A DNA stretch of 64,000 nt, from contig NZ_JASNWF010000027.1 in the NCBI RefSeq assembly GCF_030283205.1, positions 53,368 to 117,367 on the forward strand, in the 5' to 3' direction. This stretch comes from Actinomadura opuntiae. GTDB lineage: Bacteria > Actinomycetota > Actinomycetes > Streptosporangiales > Streptosporangiaceae. Below, piece after piece: positions 26,245 to 35,234 of this stretch. How positions within the stretch are numbered: the stretch's first letter is position 1; the number at the start of each line of letters is the position of its first letter. The position numbers and the translations under genes are program-made. The notes under the pieces are model-generated. The model made no database searches and was not told the origin of the DNA. It worked only from the letters and a program-made list of their open reading frames with translations.

Positions 26245-28886
26245 CCGTCACACCGGCCCGCCGCGCCGCGCCGGTCGCCACCCCGGGAATCGTCAGCGCC
26301 GAGGTCAGGCGCGCCCTGCGCCGCTCGCCCGGCGGCGGAACGCTCTTCCTGCGCGCCGCCCCGGAATGGCGCGGGCCCGGCGTCCTGCACATCGACGGTG
26401 CCAGCGCCCAGGTGGCACCGTGCGCCACGCTGCTCGCCATCCTCGACGCGGTGTCCACCCGGACGACGGACTACCTGGTGGTGCTGTCGCCCTTCGAGCG
26501 GCGCGAACTCGGCGACACCCTGCTCGCACACGCGATCGGGCACGACATCATCGCCGTCAACCGCTGGGACCTGGTGCGGCACGCGTTCGGCGCCAAGCAG
26601 CTCGACGCGCGGCTCACCGCCCCGCAGAACGCCTGGCTGTCGGACGCGCTGCTGGAGGCGCAACCGGACGGCGGCTGGCCCAAGATCAAGGGCGCGCTCC
26701 TCGACCTCGACACCGCGCTCGGCGAGGTCGCCTCCGCCCGGCTCGGCCTCGACGGCACGGGCGACGCGGCCGGGTTGCTGGAGTGGTCCGAGGAGCTCAC
26801 CGCCGTCGCCCGCTTCACCGCGCTCGCGGAGCAGGAGCAGCAGGGCATCGCCGAATGGCTCGGCCGCAGCATGGGGCCCGTCGCTCACGTCCTGTTCCGG
26901 CTCGTCAGGGCCGGCCACGCCGCGGACGCCGTCGCCGTCGGGCTGATCGTCGGAATCCTGTTCGGCACCGGGACGAAGGAACGGCGGCATACGGTCCTCG
27001 CCGCGCGGGTCCGCGCGGAGCGGCTCTTCGGCGGAGCCCTTCCGGAGATCCCGGCGCTGACGGCGTTCGCCGAGGCGTCGGAGTCCTTGCTCCTGCGCCG
27101 CATCGAAGCCGACGGCGCACGGGCCGAGCCGATCCTCGAACGGGCGCAGCGGCTCCTGGACGAACTCCAGGTCGGTGACCTGGCCGATACCAGCAGAATC
27201 CTGGAGGCCGGCTACCTCCTGCGCCTGCGCACCCTGGTCGCCGCGGTCGACGACGCCGTCCCCGTCCCGCGGCCGTCCGACGTGGCGGCGGTCGACGAGG
27301 CGCTGGCCCAACTCACCGCTCACCACCTGCACGACGTCCGTCCCGAGACGGGAATGGCCGTCATGGCGGCACGGCTCGTCCGGTGGCTGGCCCAGGACCC
27401 GGAACCATCCGGGTCCCTGCGCGAGCACGTCGACCGGCATGTCCGGGAACTGGCCTGGGCCGACCGTGCCGTGACCCGCATCCGCTATGGCGGCCACGAC
27501 GGCTACCGGAAACTCCTCGATGCCGTCCGCGCGCGGCGTGACGTCTTCGACAAGGCGTTCGCCGAACGGCTGGCCGCCTGGAGCAGCGTCGCCGGCACCG
27601 CAGGCGAACTCGTCCTCGTGGAGAGCCTGCTGGCCGCGATCGCCCGGCCGGTGACCGCCGAGATCGCGCCGCTGATCGTCATCGTGGACGGGATGACCGC
27701 CGCGATCGCCGGCGAAGTCGCCGCCGAACTCGCCGCCGGCGGCCGGTGGACCGAGATCGGCCGGCACGCGCAGGGCCGCGAAGGCGCGCTCGCCACCGTC
27801 CCGTCCATCACCGCCTTCTCCCGCACGAGCCTGCTGTGCGGCGACCTCGCAGCCGGGCAGCAGGCCGACGAACAGCGCGGCTTCCGCGACTTCTGGACGA
27901 CCCGCCGGTCCGCGCTCTTCCACAAGGCCGACGTCAGGGACGGGCTCAGCGACGACGTCACGGCGGCGATCGCCGACCGGGCCACCGTCGTCGCCGTGGT
28001 CCTCAACGCCGTCGACGACAGCCTCGACAAGGGGCGCGCTGACGGCGGCGCCGACTGGCACGCGAGCGGAATCGCCGGGCTCCCGCGGCTCATGCGCGAG
28101 GCGTGGAACGCGGGGCGCCCGGTCGTCATCACCTCCGACCACGGTCACGTCCTCGACCGCGGCGAAGCCGTCAGCACCGTCAAGGCCGAGGCCGCGCGCT
28201 ACCGGACCGGCCGGCCGGGGGAGGGCGAGGTCGAGATCTCGGGGCCGCGCGTGCTGGCCTCTGAAGGCACCGTCGTGGTTCCGTGGAACGAGCGCATCCG
28301 GTACAACGCGCGCAAGGAGGGCTACCACGGCGGGGTCTCCCTGGCGGAGATGGTCGTCCCGATCGTGGTGCTCGTCCCGTCGGACCACCTCATGCCGGAC
28401 GGCTGGGAGAAATACAGCCAGGCCATGCACGAGCCGGTCTGGTGGACGCCGTTCTCCGCTCCCGCACCGGACCCGGAATCGCGCAAGGTCGCAGCGCCCA
28501 GAACGGTCAGGCCGCGCGCCGAGGAACCTCTCTTCGACGTTCCCGCGCCGGATTCGGCGCCGGGCCGGGAACAGGCCGGCGGCATCGGCGCCCGAGTCGT
28601 CGCCTCCGAGTTGTTCGCGGCGCAGCGCGATCTCGCCCGCACCTCCATCGACGACCGCGGGCTCATCGCGCTGATCGACGCACTGGTCGCGAGTGGCGGA
28701 AAGCTGCCGATCGCGGTCGCCGCCCAGCGCGCCGGCCAGCTCCCCGCACGCATGCACGGGTACGTTTCCACAGTGGTCCGGCTCCTCAACGTCGACGGCT
28801 ACCAGGTGCTCGCCGTCACCGACGGCGGCCGCACCGTCGCCCTCGACGTTCCGCTGCTGCGCGAGCAGTTCCTCGGGGGCGGCTGA
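26241..28886 (+). CDS. pglZ: BREX-2 system phosphatase PglZ
   Basis: An 881-residue protein with a PglZ domain of the alkaline-phosphatase superfamily, the component shared by all BREX types. The presumed metal/nucleophile region is I-V-I-V-D-G-M at residues 479-485 (Asp 483), and a second metal motif is T-S-D-H-G-H at 631-636. The N-terminal ~420 residues are the helical region typical of type 2 PglZ. It starts at GTG overlapping the pglY stop by four bases; its own stop overlaps the brxD ATG by one base. In Streptomyces Pgl, PglZ counters PglX toxicity. All expected metal ligands in these motifs are present. Confidence 0.94.
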   Translation: MTVTPARRAAPVATPGIVSAEVRRALRRSPGGGTLFLRAAPEWRGPGVLHIDGASAQVAPCATLLAILDAVSTRTTDYLVVLSPFERRELGDTLLAHAIGHDIIAVNRWDLVRHAFGAKQLDARLTAPQNAWLSDALLEAQPDGGWPKIKGALLDLDTALGEVASARLGLDGTGDAAGLLEWSEELTAVARFTALAEQEQQGIAEWLGRSMGPVAHVLFRLVRAGHAADAVAVGLIVGILFGTGTKERRHTVLAARVRAERLFGGALPEIPALTAFAEASESLLLRRIEADGARAEPILERAQRLLDELQVGDLADTSRILEAGYLLRLRTLVAAVDDAVPVPRPSDVAAVDEALAQLTAHHLHDVRPETGMAVMAARLVRWLAQDPEPSGSLREHVDRHVRELAWADRAVTRIRYGGHDGYRKLLDAVRARRDVFDKAFAERLAAWSSVAGTAGELVLVESLLAAIARPVTAEIAPLIVIVDGMTAAIAGEVAAELAAGGRWTEIGRHAQGREGALATVPSITAFSRTSLLCGDLAAGQQADEQRGFRDFWTTRRSALFHKADVRDGLSDDVTAAIADRATVVAVVLNAVDDSLDKGRADGGADWHASGIAGLPRLMREAWNAGRPVVITSDHGHVLDRGEAVSTVKAEAARYRTGRPGEGEVEISGPRVLASEGTVVVPWNERIRYNARKEGYHGGVSLAEMVVPIVVLVPSDHLMPDGWEKYSQAMHEPVWWTPFSAPAPDPESRKVAAPRTVRPRAEEPLFDVPAPDSAPGREQAGGIGARVVASELFAAQRDLARTSIDDRGLIALIDALVASGGKLPIAVAAQRAGQLPARMHGYVSTVVRLLNVDGYQVLAVTDGGRTVALDVPLLREQFLGGG

Positions 28887-30238
28887 TGGCGGCGCCGGTC
28901 AGCGCGGCCCGCCGCCGCGAGGTCGTGGACGCGTTGCGTCGCGGAACCGTCCCGCAGGCGGGTCTCGACCTGTTCGCCGTCGGCCTCGGCCGGTTCGAGA
29001 CCGCGATCGACGACGAACTGGCCTCGGTCGTCTCCGGCGGCGCCGTGTTCAAGGCGATCCGCGGCGAGTACGGCTCGGGCAAGACCTTCTTCGCCCGCTG
29101 GCTGGCCGAACGCGCCAAACGGCGCGGTATGGCCGCCACCGAGATCCAGATCTCCGAGACCGAGACCCCCTTGCACCGGCTGGAGACCGTCTACCGGCGG
29201 CTCGTCGAACGCCTCTCCACCGCGTCCTACCAGCCCAGCGCGCTCCGCGACGTCGTGGAAGCCTGGTTCTTCACGCTGGAGGAGGAGGTCCTCGCGGCAG
29301 GGACCGTGCCTCTCGGCCCCGACGGTCAGCCCGACCTGGACGTGCTCGCCGAAGGCGTCGACGAACTGATGGAACGGCGCCTCGCCGACGTCGCCCGCAC
29401 CACCCCCGCCTTCGCCGCCGCCCTGCGCGGATACCGGCGGGCGCGGCTCGCGGACGACCACGCCACCGCCGAAGCGCTGCTCGCCTGGGTGGGCGGCCAG
29501 CCGAACGTCGCGGCGAGCGCCAAGCGCGCCGCCGGAATCCGCGGCGACCTCGACCACTTCGGCGCGCTCGGATTCCTGCAGGGCCTGCTCACCGTGCTGC
29601 GCGACTGCGGCCATCCAGGGCTGCTTGTCGTCCTTGACGAGATCGAGACCCTGCAGCGGGTCCGCTCCGACGTCCGGGAGAAGGCGCTCAACGCGCTGCG
29701 CCAGCTCATCGACGAGATCGACAACGGCCGCTTTCCCGGCCTGTTCCTCGTCATCACCGGCACACCCGCCTTCTTCGACGGCCAGCAGGGCGCCCAGCGG
29801 CTGCCGCCGCTGGCGCAGCGGCTGGCCACCGACTTCTCCACCGACCCGCGCTTCGACTCACCGCGCGCCATCCAGCTCCGGCTCATGGGCTTCGACCTCC
29901 CCAAACTCGTCGAACTCGGGACCAGCGTCCGTGAGCTCTTCCGAGCCGGCGCGCGGCGCCCCGACCGGGTCGCCGCGCTCGTCGACGACGGCTACGTCAC
30001 CGACCTCGCCAAGGCCGTCAGCGGCGGGCTCGGCGGCCAGGTGGGCGTCGCCCCGCGCGTCTTCCTGCGCAAGCTGGTCGCCGACGTGCTCGACCGCGTC
30101 GACTACGTCGAAGGCTTCGACCCCCGGCGCGACTACCACCTCACACTGACCTCGTCAGAGCTGAGCGAGGTCGAACGCAACGCCGCCGCCTCCACCGTGC
30201 GGGCCGCCACCGCCGACGAGGTGGAGCTCGACCTGTGA
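28886..30238 (+). CDS. brxD: BREX-2 system ATP-binding protein BrxD
   Basis: A 450-residue P-loop ATPase matching BrxD of type 2 BREX. Walker A G-E-Y-G-S-G-K-T is at residues 60-67 (from 29063), and Walker B L-L-V-V-L-D-E-I-E at about 246-254. The start is ATG within TGATG, sharing a base with the pglZ stop. The C-terminal portion has an arginine-rich helical segment and V-A-P-R-V-F-L-R-K-L, usual for this family. It is thought to act with the helicase encoded immediately downstream. Length is normal and no motif is missing. Confidence 0.92.
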   Translation: MAAPVSAARRREVVDALRRGTVPQAGLDLFAVGLGRFETAIDDELASVVSGGAVFKAIRGEYGSGKTFFARWLAERAKRRGMAATEIQISETETPLHRLETVYRRLVERLSTASYQPSALRDVVEAWFFTLEEEVLAAGTVPLGPDGQPDLDVLAEGVDELMERRLADVARTTPAFAAALRGYRRARLADDHATAEALLAWVGGQPNVAASAKRAAGIRGDLDHFGALGFLQGLLTVLRDCGHPGLLVVLDEIETLQRVRSDVREKALNALRQLIDEIDNGRFPGLFLVITGTPAFFDGQQGAQRLPPLAQRLATDFSTDPRFDSPRAIQLRLMGFDLPKLVELGTSVRELFRAGARRPDRVAALVDDGYVTDLAKAVSGGLGGQVGVAPRVFLRKLVADVLDRVDYVEGFDPRRDYHLTLTSSELSEVERNAAASTVRAATADEVELDL

Positions 30239-32322
30239 TGGACGGCCTGCATCCGTCCCTGCGGCACCACATCGTGAACGTGTTGGGCTGGACGTCGCTG
30301 CGCCCCCTCCAGGAATCGGCGGTCGGGCCGGTTCTCGACGGTTCGGACGCGCTGCTGCTCGCCCCCACCGCCGGAGGAAAGACCGAAGCGGCGATGTTCC
30401 CGCTCCTGTCGGCGATGGCCGAGAAGGACTGGACAGGCCTGTCGATCCTGTACGTCTGCCCGTTGAAGGCGCTGCTCAACAATCTCCTGCCGCGCCTGGA
30501 GACCTACGCCGCATGGCTCGGGCGTCGGGTGGCGCTGTGGCACGGCGACGTCTCCCAGCCGCGACGGCAGCGGATCCTCGCCGACCCCCCGGACATCCTG
30601 CTGACCACCCCCGAGTCGCTCGAGTCGATGCTCGTCAGCGTCAAGGTCGACCACGCGAACCTGTTCCGCGGGCTCCGCGCCGTCGTGGTCGACGAGATCC
30701 ACGCCTTCGCCGGCGACGACCGCGGCTGGCACCTGCTCTGCGTCCTCGAACGCCTCACCCGCGTCGCCGGACGGCCCATCCAGCGGATCGGCCTGTCCGC
30801 CACCGTCGGCAACCCCCGCGACCTGCTGACCTGGCTCCAAGGGGCGGCGGCCGGGCGGCGCGCGGGATCGGTCGTCGCGCCGGAAGCCGGGATGTCCGCC
30901 GAGCCGTTCGTCGAACTCGACCACGTCGGCTCCGTCGAGAACGCGGCCAAGGTGATCTCCGCGCTGCATCGGGGCGAGAAGCGCCTGGTCTTCTGCGATT
31001 CGCGGCGCCTGGTCGAACAGCTCGGCGCCGCGCTGCGCGCCCTAGGCGTCACCACGTTCCTGTCCCATGCGTCCCTGTCCCTGGACGAGCGCCGCCGCGC
31101 CGAAGAGGCGTTCGCCGACGCGCGGGACTGCGTCATCGTTGCCACGTCAACTCTCGAACTCGGTGTCGACGTGGGCGACCTCGACCGTGTCATCCAGGTC
31201 AACGCGCCGCCCACCGTCGCCTCGTTCCTGCAGCGCCTCGGCCGCACCGGACGGCGCGCCGGGGCGAGCCGCAACTGCCTGTTCCTCGCGATCGGCCGCG
31301 AGGACGTCCTCGCCACCGCCGCACTGCTCCTCCAGTGGAGCCGGGGCTTCGTCGAACCTGTCATCGCCCCGCCCGAACCGCGCCACATCGTCGCCCAGCA
31401 ACTCCTCGCTCTCTGCCTGCAGGAGAACCAGGTCGGCGAGAAATTGTGGAGCGAATGGTGGGGCGACCTCGCGCCCTTCGGAGCGGCCGCTCCGATCGCA
31501 CGCCATCTCGTAGAGGAGGGATACCTCGACTCCGACAACGGCATGCTGTTCATCGGCCCGGAGGCCGAGAAACGGTTCGGCCGCATCCATTTCCGCGACC
31601 TCACCGCCGTCTTCACCGCCGCCCCGCAGTTCACGGTGCTGAGCGGCCGCACCGAAGTCGGCCGGACCGATCCCATGCTGCTGACCGAGCGTGTCACCGG
31701 TCCCCGGCTGCTCCTCCTCGGCGGCTACAGCTGGCGCGTCACCTGGATCGACTGGAAACGGCGCCGCTGTCACGTCGAACCCGCCGAAGGCGGCGGCAAG
31801 GCGGGCTGGATCGGGACCGGTACCGGGACCGTCTCCTTCGAACTCGCTCGCGCCGCCCGGGACGTCCTGCTCGGAGAAGACCCGCCCGTCGCCCTGACCC
31901 GCCGCGCCCGAGCCGCGCTGGGACGCGTTCGCGATGAGCTGGACTTCGCCGTCCACCCCGGCGGCACGGTCATCTGCCGCAGCCCGTCCGGGGATCTGCG
32001 CTGGTGGACATGGGCCGGCGACCGCGCCAACGCGACTCTGAAGGCGACCCTCGGAGAGCTCGCCGACCCCACCCAGCGGGTCGGCGAGAGCCACCTGCGG
32101 TTGCGCGACGACCTGCGCCCCGAGAGTTGGCGCAAGGTCGCCGCCTCACTCGCGGACCACCTTGTGCTCCCCGAGGTCGACGACCGTGCGCTGCACGGGC
32201 TGAAGTTCTCTGCTGCGCTGCCCCGCCACCTCGCAGAAGCAACCCTCTCCGAACGGCTCGCCGACCTTGAGCATGCCGCGCTCGCGCTCACCGAGCCCCA
32301 CCGGTTTTCCACCCTGGTGTGA
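30238..32322 (+). CDS. brxHI: BREX-2 system helicase BrxHI (Lhr-like)
   Basis: A 694-residue superfamily 2 helicase of the Lhr-like group. Motif I is A-P-T-A-G-G-K-T (42-49), motif II V-D-E-I-H (151-155), motif III S-A-T, and motif VI Q-R-L-G-R-T-G-R-R-A-G. A C-terminal extension of about 300 residues follows the two RecA-like domains. The start is ATG 30238, overlapping the brxD stop (TGATG); GTG 30235 is one codon earlier. It completes the canonical type 2 set and is the last gene of the coupled run, followed by a convergent gene. Confidence 0.93.
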   Translation: MDGLHPSLRHHIVNVLGWTSLRPLQESAVGPVLDGSDALLLAPTAGGKTEAAMFPLLSAMAEKDWTGLSILYVCPLKALLNNLLPRLETYAAWLGRRVALWHGDVSQPRRQRILADPPDILLTTPESLESMLVSVKVDHANLFRGLRAVVVDEIHAFAGDDRGWHLLCVLERLTRVAGRPIQRIGLSATVGNPRDLLTWLQGAAAGRRAGSVVAPEAGMSAEPFVELDHVGSVENAAKVISALHRGEKRLVFCDSRRLVEQLGAALRALGVTTFLSHASLSLDERRRAEEAFADARDCVIVATSTLELGVDVGDLDRVIQVNAPPTVASFLQRLGRTGRRAGASRNCLFLAIGREDVLATAALLLQWSRGFVEPVIAPPEPRHIVAQQLLALCLQENQVGEKLWSEWWGDLAPFGAAAPIARHLVEEGYLDSDNGMLFIGPEAEKRFGRIHFRDLTAVFTAAPQFTVLSGRTEVGRTDPMLLTERVTGPRLLLLGGYSWRVTWIDWKRRRCHVEPAEGGGKAGWIGTGTGTVSFELARAARDVLLGEDPPVALTRRARAALGRVRDELDFAVHPGGTVICRSPSGDLRWWTWAGDRANATLKATLGELADPTQRVGESHLRLRDDLRPESWRKVAASLADHLVLPEVDDRALHGLKFSAALPRHLAEATLSERLADLEHAALALTEPHRFSTLV

Positions 32323-32348
32323 TCTTCGTGCGCCGCCGGCCTACCGGG

Positions 32349-32362
32349 GAGCGGCTCCGCTC
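32349..32362. terminator. short palindrome between convergent brxHI and DUF2075 gene
   Basis: Perfect GAGCGG-CT-CCGCTC symmetry in the 38-base gap between the two stops, overlapping the last codon and stop of the minus-strand gene. It could serve as a weak bidirectional terminator, though the tight loop makes this uncertain. Confidence 0.3.
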
Positions 32363-34289
32363 AGGGGGTGGGGATCAGTTTCCTGAGGAACTCCCGGGTC
32401 TCCGCGTCCACCGCGTAGAGGACGATTCCGTGGAGGCCGCGGGTGAGAAGCACCTTGTAGATGTTGCGGACGAGTTGGTCGAACTTGTCGTCAGTGAGGG
32501 TTCTGGGCGACGCCTTGCCGAGTGCGGGGTCCTGGTTGCCGGACCGTTCGGTGACGAACCTGCCATTCCTCGCCACGAGATCGGGACCGATGATGACGCC
32601 TGCCCAGTCGAACTCCAGCCCCTGCGCAGTGTAGATGCAGCCGATCTGGCCGAAGCCGCCCTTCGCGGTGCCCCACAATTGCTTGGGAGGCGCTTCTCCG
32701 ACGCGGGCCGTTGATTTCGCATTCCACGGGCGTGCCCAGTCCCCGATGCGGACGTCGGGGACGAGGGTCTTGTCGCTCTGCGCCTCGCTCCACGGCCAGC
32801 AGAAACCGGCGGTCATCCTCGCCGACCAGCCCTCCGCCATTCTCGCTCGGAGGAAGTCCTCCATTTCCATGGGGGAGTCCGCCAGGTGGACGGCGAAGCT
32901 CGGGTCGCCGGGCCAGGGCTCGGGGAGTTCGTCCTTGTTCCACTCGCCCTCCTCGTCTCCGAGCCCGAGGAGCCCGCGGACCCACCGGTCGTACTCGTCG
33001 CTTCCGCCGCAGCGCCACTGGCCGCTCAGGGTGACGTGCTGGAACGGGACCGAGAGTCCCTGGGCGATCGACTTGATCGCGGTCAGGGTCCCGAGTTCCT
33101 CGGGGGCGACGGTCTGGTTCTCGTCCAGGAGGAAGACGGGGACGCGCGCGGCGTTGATCATCGATTCGATCTGCGGCCTGTCGCTCCGCTTCCGCGGGTC
33201 GTAGCGGCTGAAGGACTTGCTGCGCGACCGGTGCGCCTCGTCGACGATCAGCACGTCGATGTCGTTCTGCGCCGCCTGCGCGTAGTCGAGGGTGAAGGTG
33301 AAGAGCTTCGCCTGGTCGCGCCCCTTGGCGACGTGGGCGCGGAGCGTGTGGGTGAAGGCGCTCGATCCCGTCGCGTGCCGTACCCGGCGGCCCTGGCGGA
33401 TCAGCGTCGCGAGCAGTTCCAGGGCGATGGCGCTCTTGCCGCTTCCGGGGCCGCCCGAGATGACGACGACCCGCTTGGAGTTCGCGCGGAAGGCCGTGTC
33501 GACGGCGTGCAGGACGGTCCGGTAGGCGTCGATCTGACGGTCGAGGAGGTTGAAGCCGGTGCGGCCCTTCAGCGCCTCGCGCGCCTGCTCGAGCAGGTCG
33601 CGGCGGGGTTCGATGCGGCTGGTGAGGAGGCGGTCGGCGGCCTTCGCCCCCGATGCGGCCTCGAAGCGGCCCCGGAGGAAGCGGAGCAGGTCGCCGCGGT
33701 CCGACTGGGTGAAGATGCCGATCTTCTTCTCGTCCGCGAGCCCGATCAGCTTGTCGGCCTCGTGTCCGGGCATGTTGTGGAGGTAGACGATTCCGCGAAC
33801 CGAGTCCGGGTGGTCCTTGACCGCCGAGCAGAAGGCCGCGATCTGGTCGCAATAGCCGCTCACCTGCAGAGCGGGGTGCTCCTTCGGCTTGTATTTAGGG
33901 TCCCACACGACCCGGTTCTCGTTGTTCTCGAAGAAGTCGACCCGGCTCCACTGCTTGAGTTCGACGACGATGAAGAGGTCGCCGCCGGTATATCTGTCGA
34001 CGCCGGCCAGGACGACGTCCGCCTGGGAACTGGGCTTGTGCGGCATGGGGTATTCGACCAGCATCTCGACTTGACCGAGCCCGGCATCGACGACGTCTCC
34101 GGCCAGAGCGCTCAGGCTGTTGCGCCACGCACGTTTCTGCGCCGGGGTGGCCTTGCGCCCCGGCCCCCTGAGGAGGGCTGTCGCGAGGCGGTCATCGAAC
34201 GCCTTGCCGGCTGCCGATTCCGGGTTGTTGAGAGCCTTGAACAGGCTGTCGGCGGATGAACGGTATGCCGGTTCCAGTGGTGACGTCAC
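32361..34289 (-). CDS. nuclease-helicase with DUF2075 (Schlafen-like) ATPase
   Basis: A 642-residue protein. The N-terminal part (about 1-130) has a PD-(D/E)xK-like pattern: Asp 91 in Q-A-D-V-V-L, then E-L-K (110-112), suggesting a nuclease. From about residue 255 there is a DUF2075/SF1-type ATPase with Walker A G-G-P-G-S-G-K-S (279-286), I-V-D-E-A-H-R-S (348-355), a middle region L-L-D-E-N-Q and the C-terminal Y-T-A-Q-G-L-E-F-D-W motif. The start is GTG with GGGGAGA upstream. Proteins of this build are common in defence islands. It is convergent with brxHI, so it is regulated separately from BREX and is probably an independent defence gene. Confidence 0.88.
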   Translation of the reverse strand: MTSPLEPAYRSSADSLFKALNNPESAAGKAFDDRLATALLRGPGRKATPAQKRAWRNSLSALAGDVVDAGLGQVEMLVEYPMPHKPSSQADVVLAGVDRYTGGDLFIVVELKQWSRVDFFENNENRVVWDPKYKPKEHPALQVSGYCDQIAAFCSAVKDHPDSVRGIVYLHNMPGHEADKLIGLADEKKIGIFTQSDRGDLLRFLRGRFEAASGAKAADRLLTSRIEPRRDLLEQAREALKGRTGFNLLDRQIDAYRTVLHAVDTAFRANSKRVVVISGGPGSGKSAIALELLATLIRQGRRVRHATGSSAFTHTLRAHVAKGRDQAKLFTFTLDYAQAAQNDIDVLIVDEAHRSRSKSFSRYDPRKRSDRPQIESMINAARVPVFLLDENQTVAPEELGTLTAIKSIAQGLSVPFQHVTLSGQWRCGGSDEYDRWVRGLLGLGDEEGEWNKDELPEPWPGDPSFAVHLADSPMEMEDFLRARMAEGWSARMTAGFCWPWSEAQSDKTLVPDVRIGDWARPWNAKSTARVGEAPPKQLWGTAKGGFGQIGCIYTAQGLEFDWAGVIIGPDLVARNGRFVTERSGNQDPALGKASPRTLTDDKFDQLVRNIYKVLLTRGLHGIVLYAVDAETREFLRKLIPTP

Positions 34290-34528
34290 GGATCTCCCCG
34301 CGTCTTCAGCAGTACGTGCGGCAGTGTCGTCTGCGCGAATGAGAGGATGTCAGATTCTCTGTCGGGATGTCGATATAACGCCGGATATGTTGCCGAAAAC
34401 GTGAATCTCCGGACTGCTGTCGCGGGCAGGAGGTGGGGGCCGGGATGTGGCAGATCTGTGCTCGATACCGTCGACATGCGACTGATCTGTCGCCGCAACG
34501 GCCGACTAGTGTCCGCGGGGTGAGGGAT

Positions 34529-34885
34529 TCACGGGAGTGGAGGCGCTTTTCGGGCAGATCCTCGGTAAGTGGTGACGTCGTAGCGGCTCTCGTTCTCCTC
34601 CATCTTGTCGTGAGCCGCCTGGACCAGGTCGACGCCGAGGCTGTCGGCCAGCTGGATCGTGTAGAGGAAGACGTCCGCGAGCTCGGAGCGCACCCGCGCG
34701 CCTGTGTCGCGGTCGTCCATGACCCTCGAAGACTCCTCGGGGGTCAGCCACTGGAACTCGGCCAGTAGCTCCCCGGCCTCTCCCGCCAGTGCCATCGCCA
34801 GGTTCTTGGGCGTGTGGAACCTGCCCCATTCGCGTTCGGTCGCGAACGCTCGGAGGCGCTTCGCCAGGTGGTCGATGCTCGTCAT
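34529..34885 (-). CDS. MazG-like nucleotide pyrophosphohydrolase
   Basis: A 118-residue MazG/RS21-C6-type all-alpha NTP pyrophosphohydrolase. The metal-binding E-x-x-E and E-x-x-D motifs are visible: G-E-A-G-E-L-L-A-E-F-Q-W and S-E-L-A-D-V-F-L-Y. The conserved opening is F-A-T-E-R-E-W-G-R-F-H-T-P-K-N-L. It hydrolyses (d)NTPs to monophosphates, possibly dCTP-like or modified nucleotides, and has a general house-cleaning role. Some relatives occur in defence islands, but this one lies outside the coupled clusters. It is monocistronic on the minus strand. Confidence 0.9.
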   Translation of the reverse strand: MTSIDHLAKRLRAFATEREWGRFHTPKNLAMALAGEAGELLAEFQWLTPEESSRVMDDRDTGARVRSELADVFLYTIQLADSLGVDLVQAAHDKMEENESRYDVTTYRGSARKAPPLP

Positions 34886-35234
34886 TCGAGTCAGCGTACG
34901 GCCGGGCGGCTTCGGTTCGGCGATGTTGTCTCGGTTCGGCTGACAGGCGAGGGGTGTGTGGCCGGGGGGAGGGGGTCTCCGCCTTGATGGCCGCCGATAT
35001 GCGGTATCTCAGGGAACGGCGTCAGATGGAGACTTGTGGGTTTGATGTGACGTCTGGGAGTCGTGGGATTCGATGGTTCGAGGGTCGGTTTTGTGAGGGT
35101 GGGCGAATGGTGTCGCTCTGGCTTTTCAAGGGCGGATTCTGCCAAAAGAAAGTTGATCAGGTCGGGGCTTGGGGGAATGGGTGGGCGGGTATGTGGTGGG
35201 GGACACAATTCGGTTCGGCGCCCCCGGAGGGCAG
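34886..35234. other. divergent intergenic region, MazG-like gene / SGNH hydrolase
   Basis: About 350 bases, noticeably less G+C rich and G-rich on the plus strand around 35030-35220. It must carry promoters for both flanking genes; I cannot assign them. A GGTTCGA at 35077 recalls a T-loop, but no cloverleaf can be built. Confidence 0.4.

Noticed and set aside
7740..34529. Integrative element or prophage boundaries around the BREX cargo
   Set aside because: No integrase, transposase, tRNA target or matching direct repeats were seen at the edges.
35031..35120. tRNA-like GGTTCGA segment
   Set aside because: No acceptor stem, anticodon arm or D arm can be paired around it.
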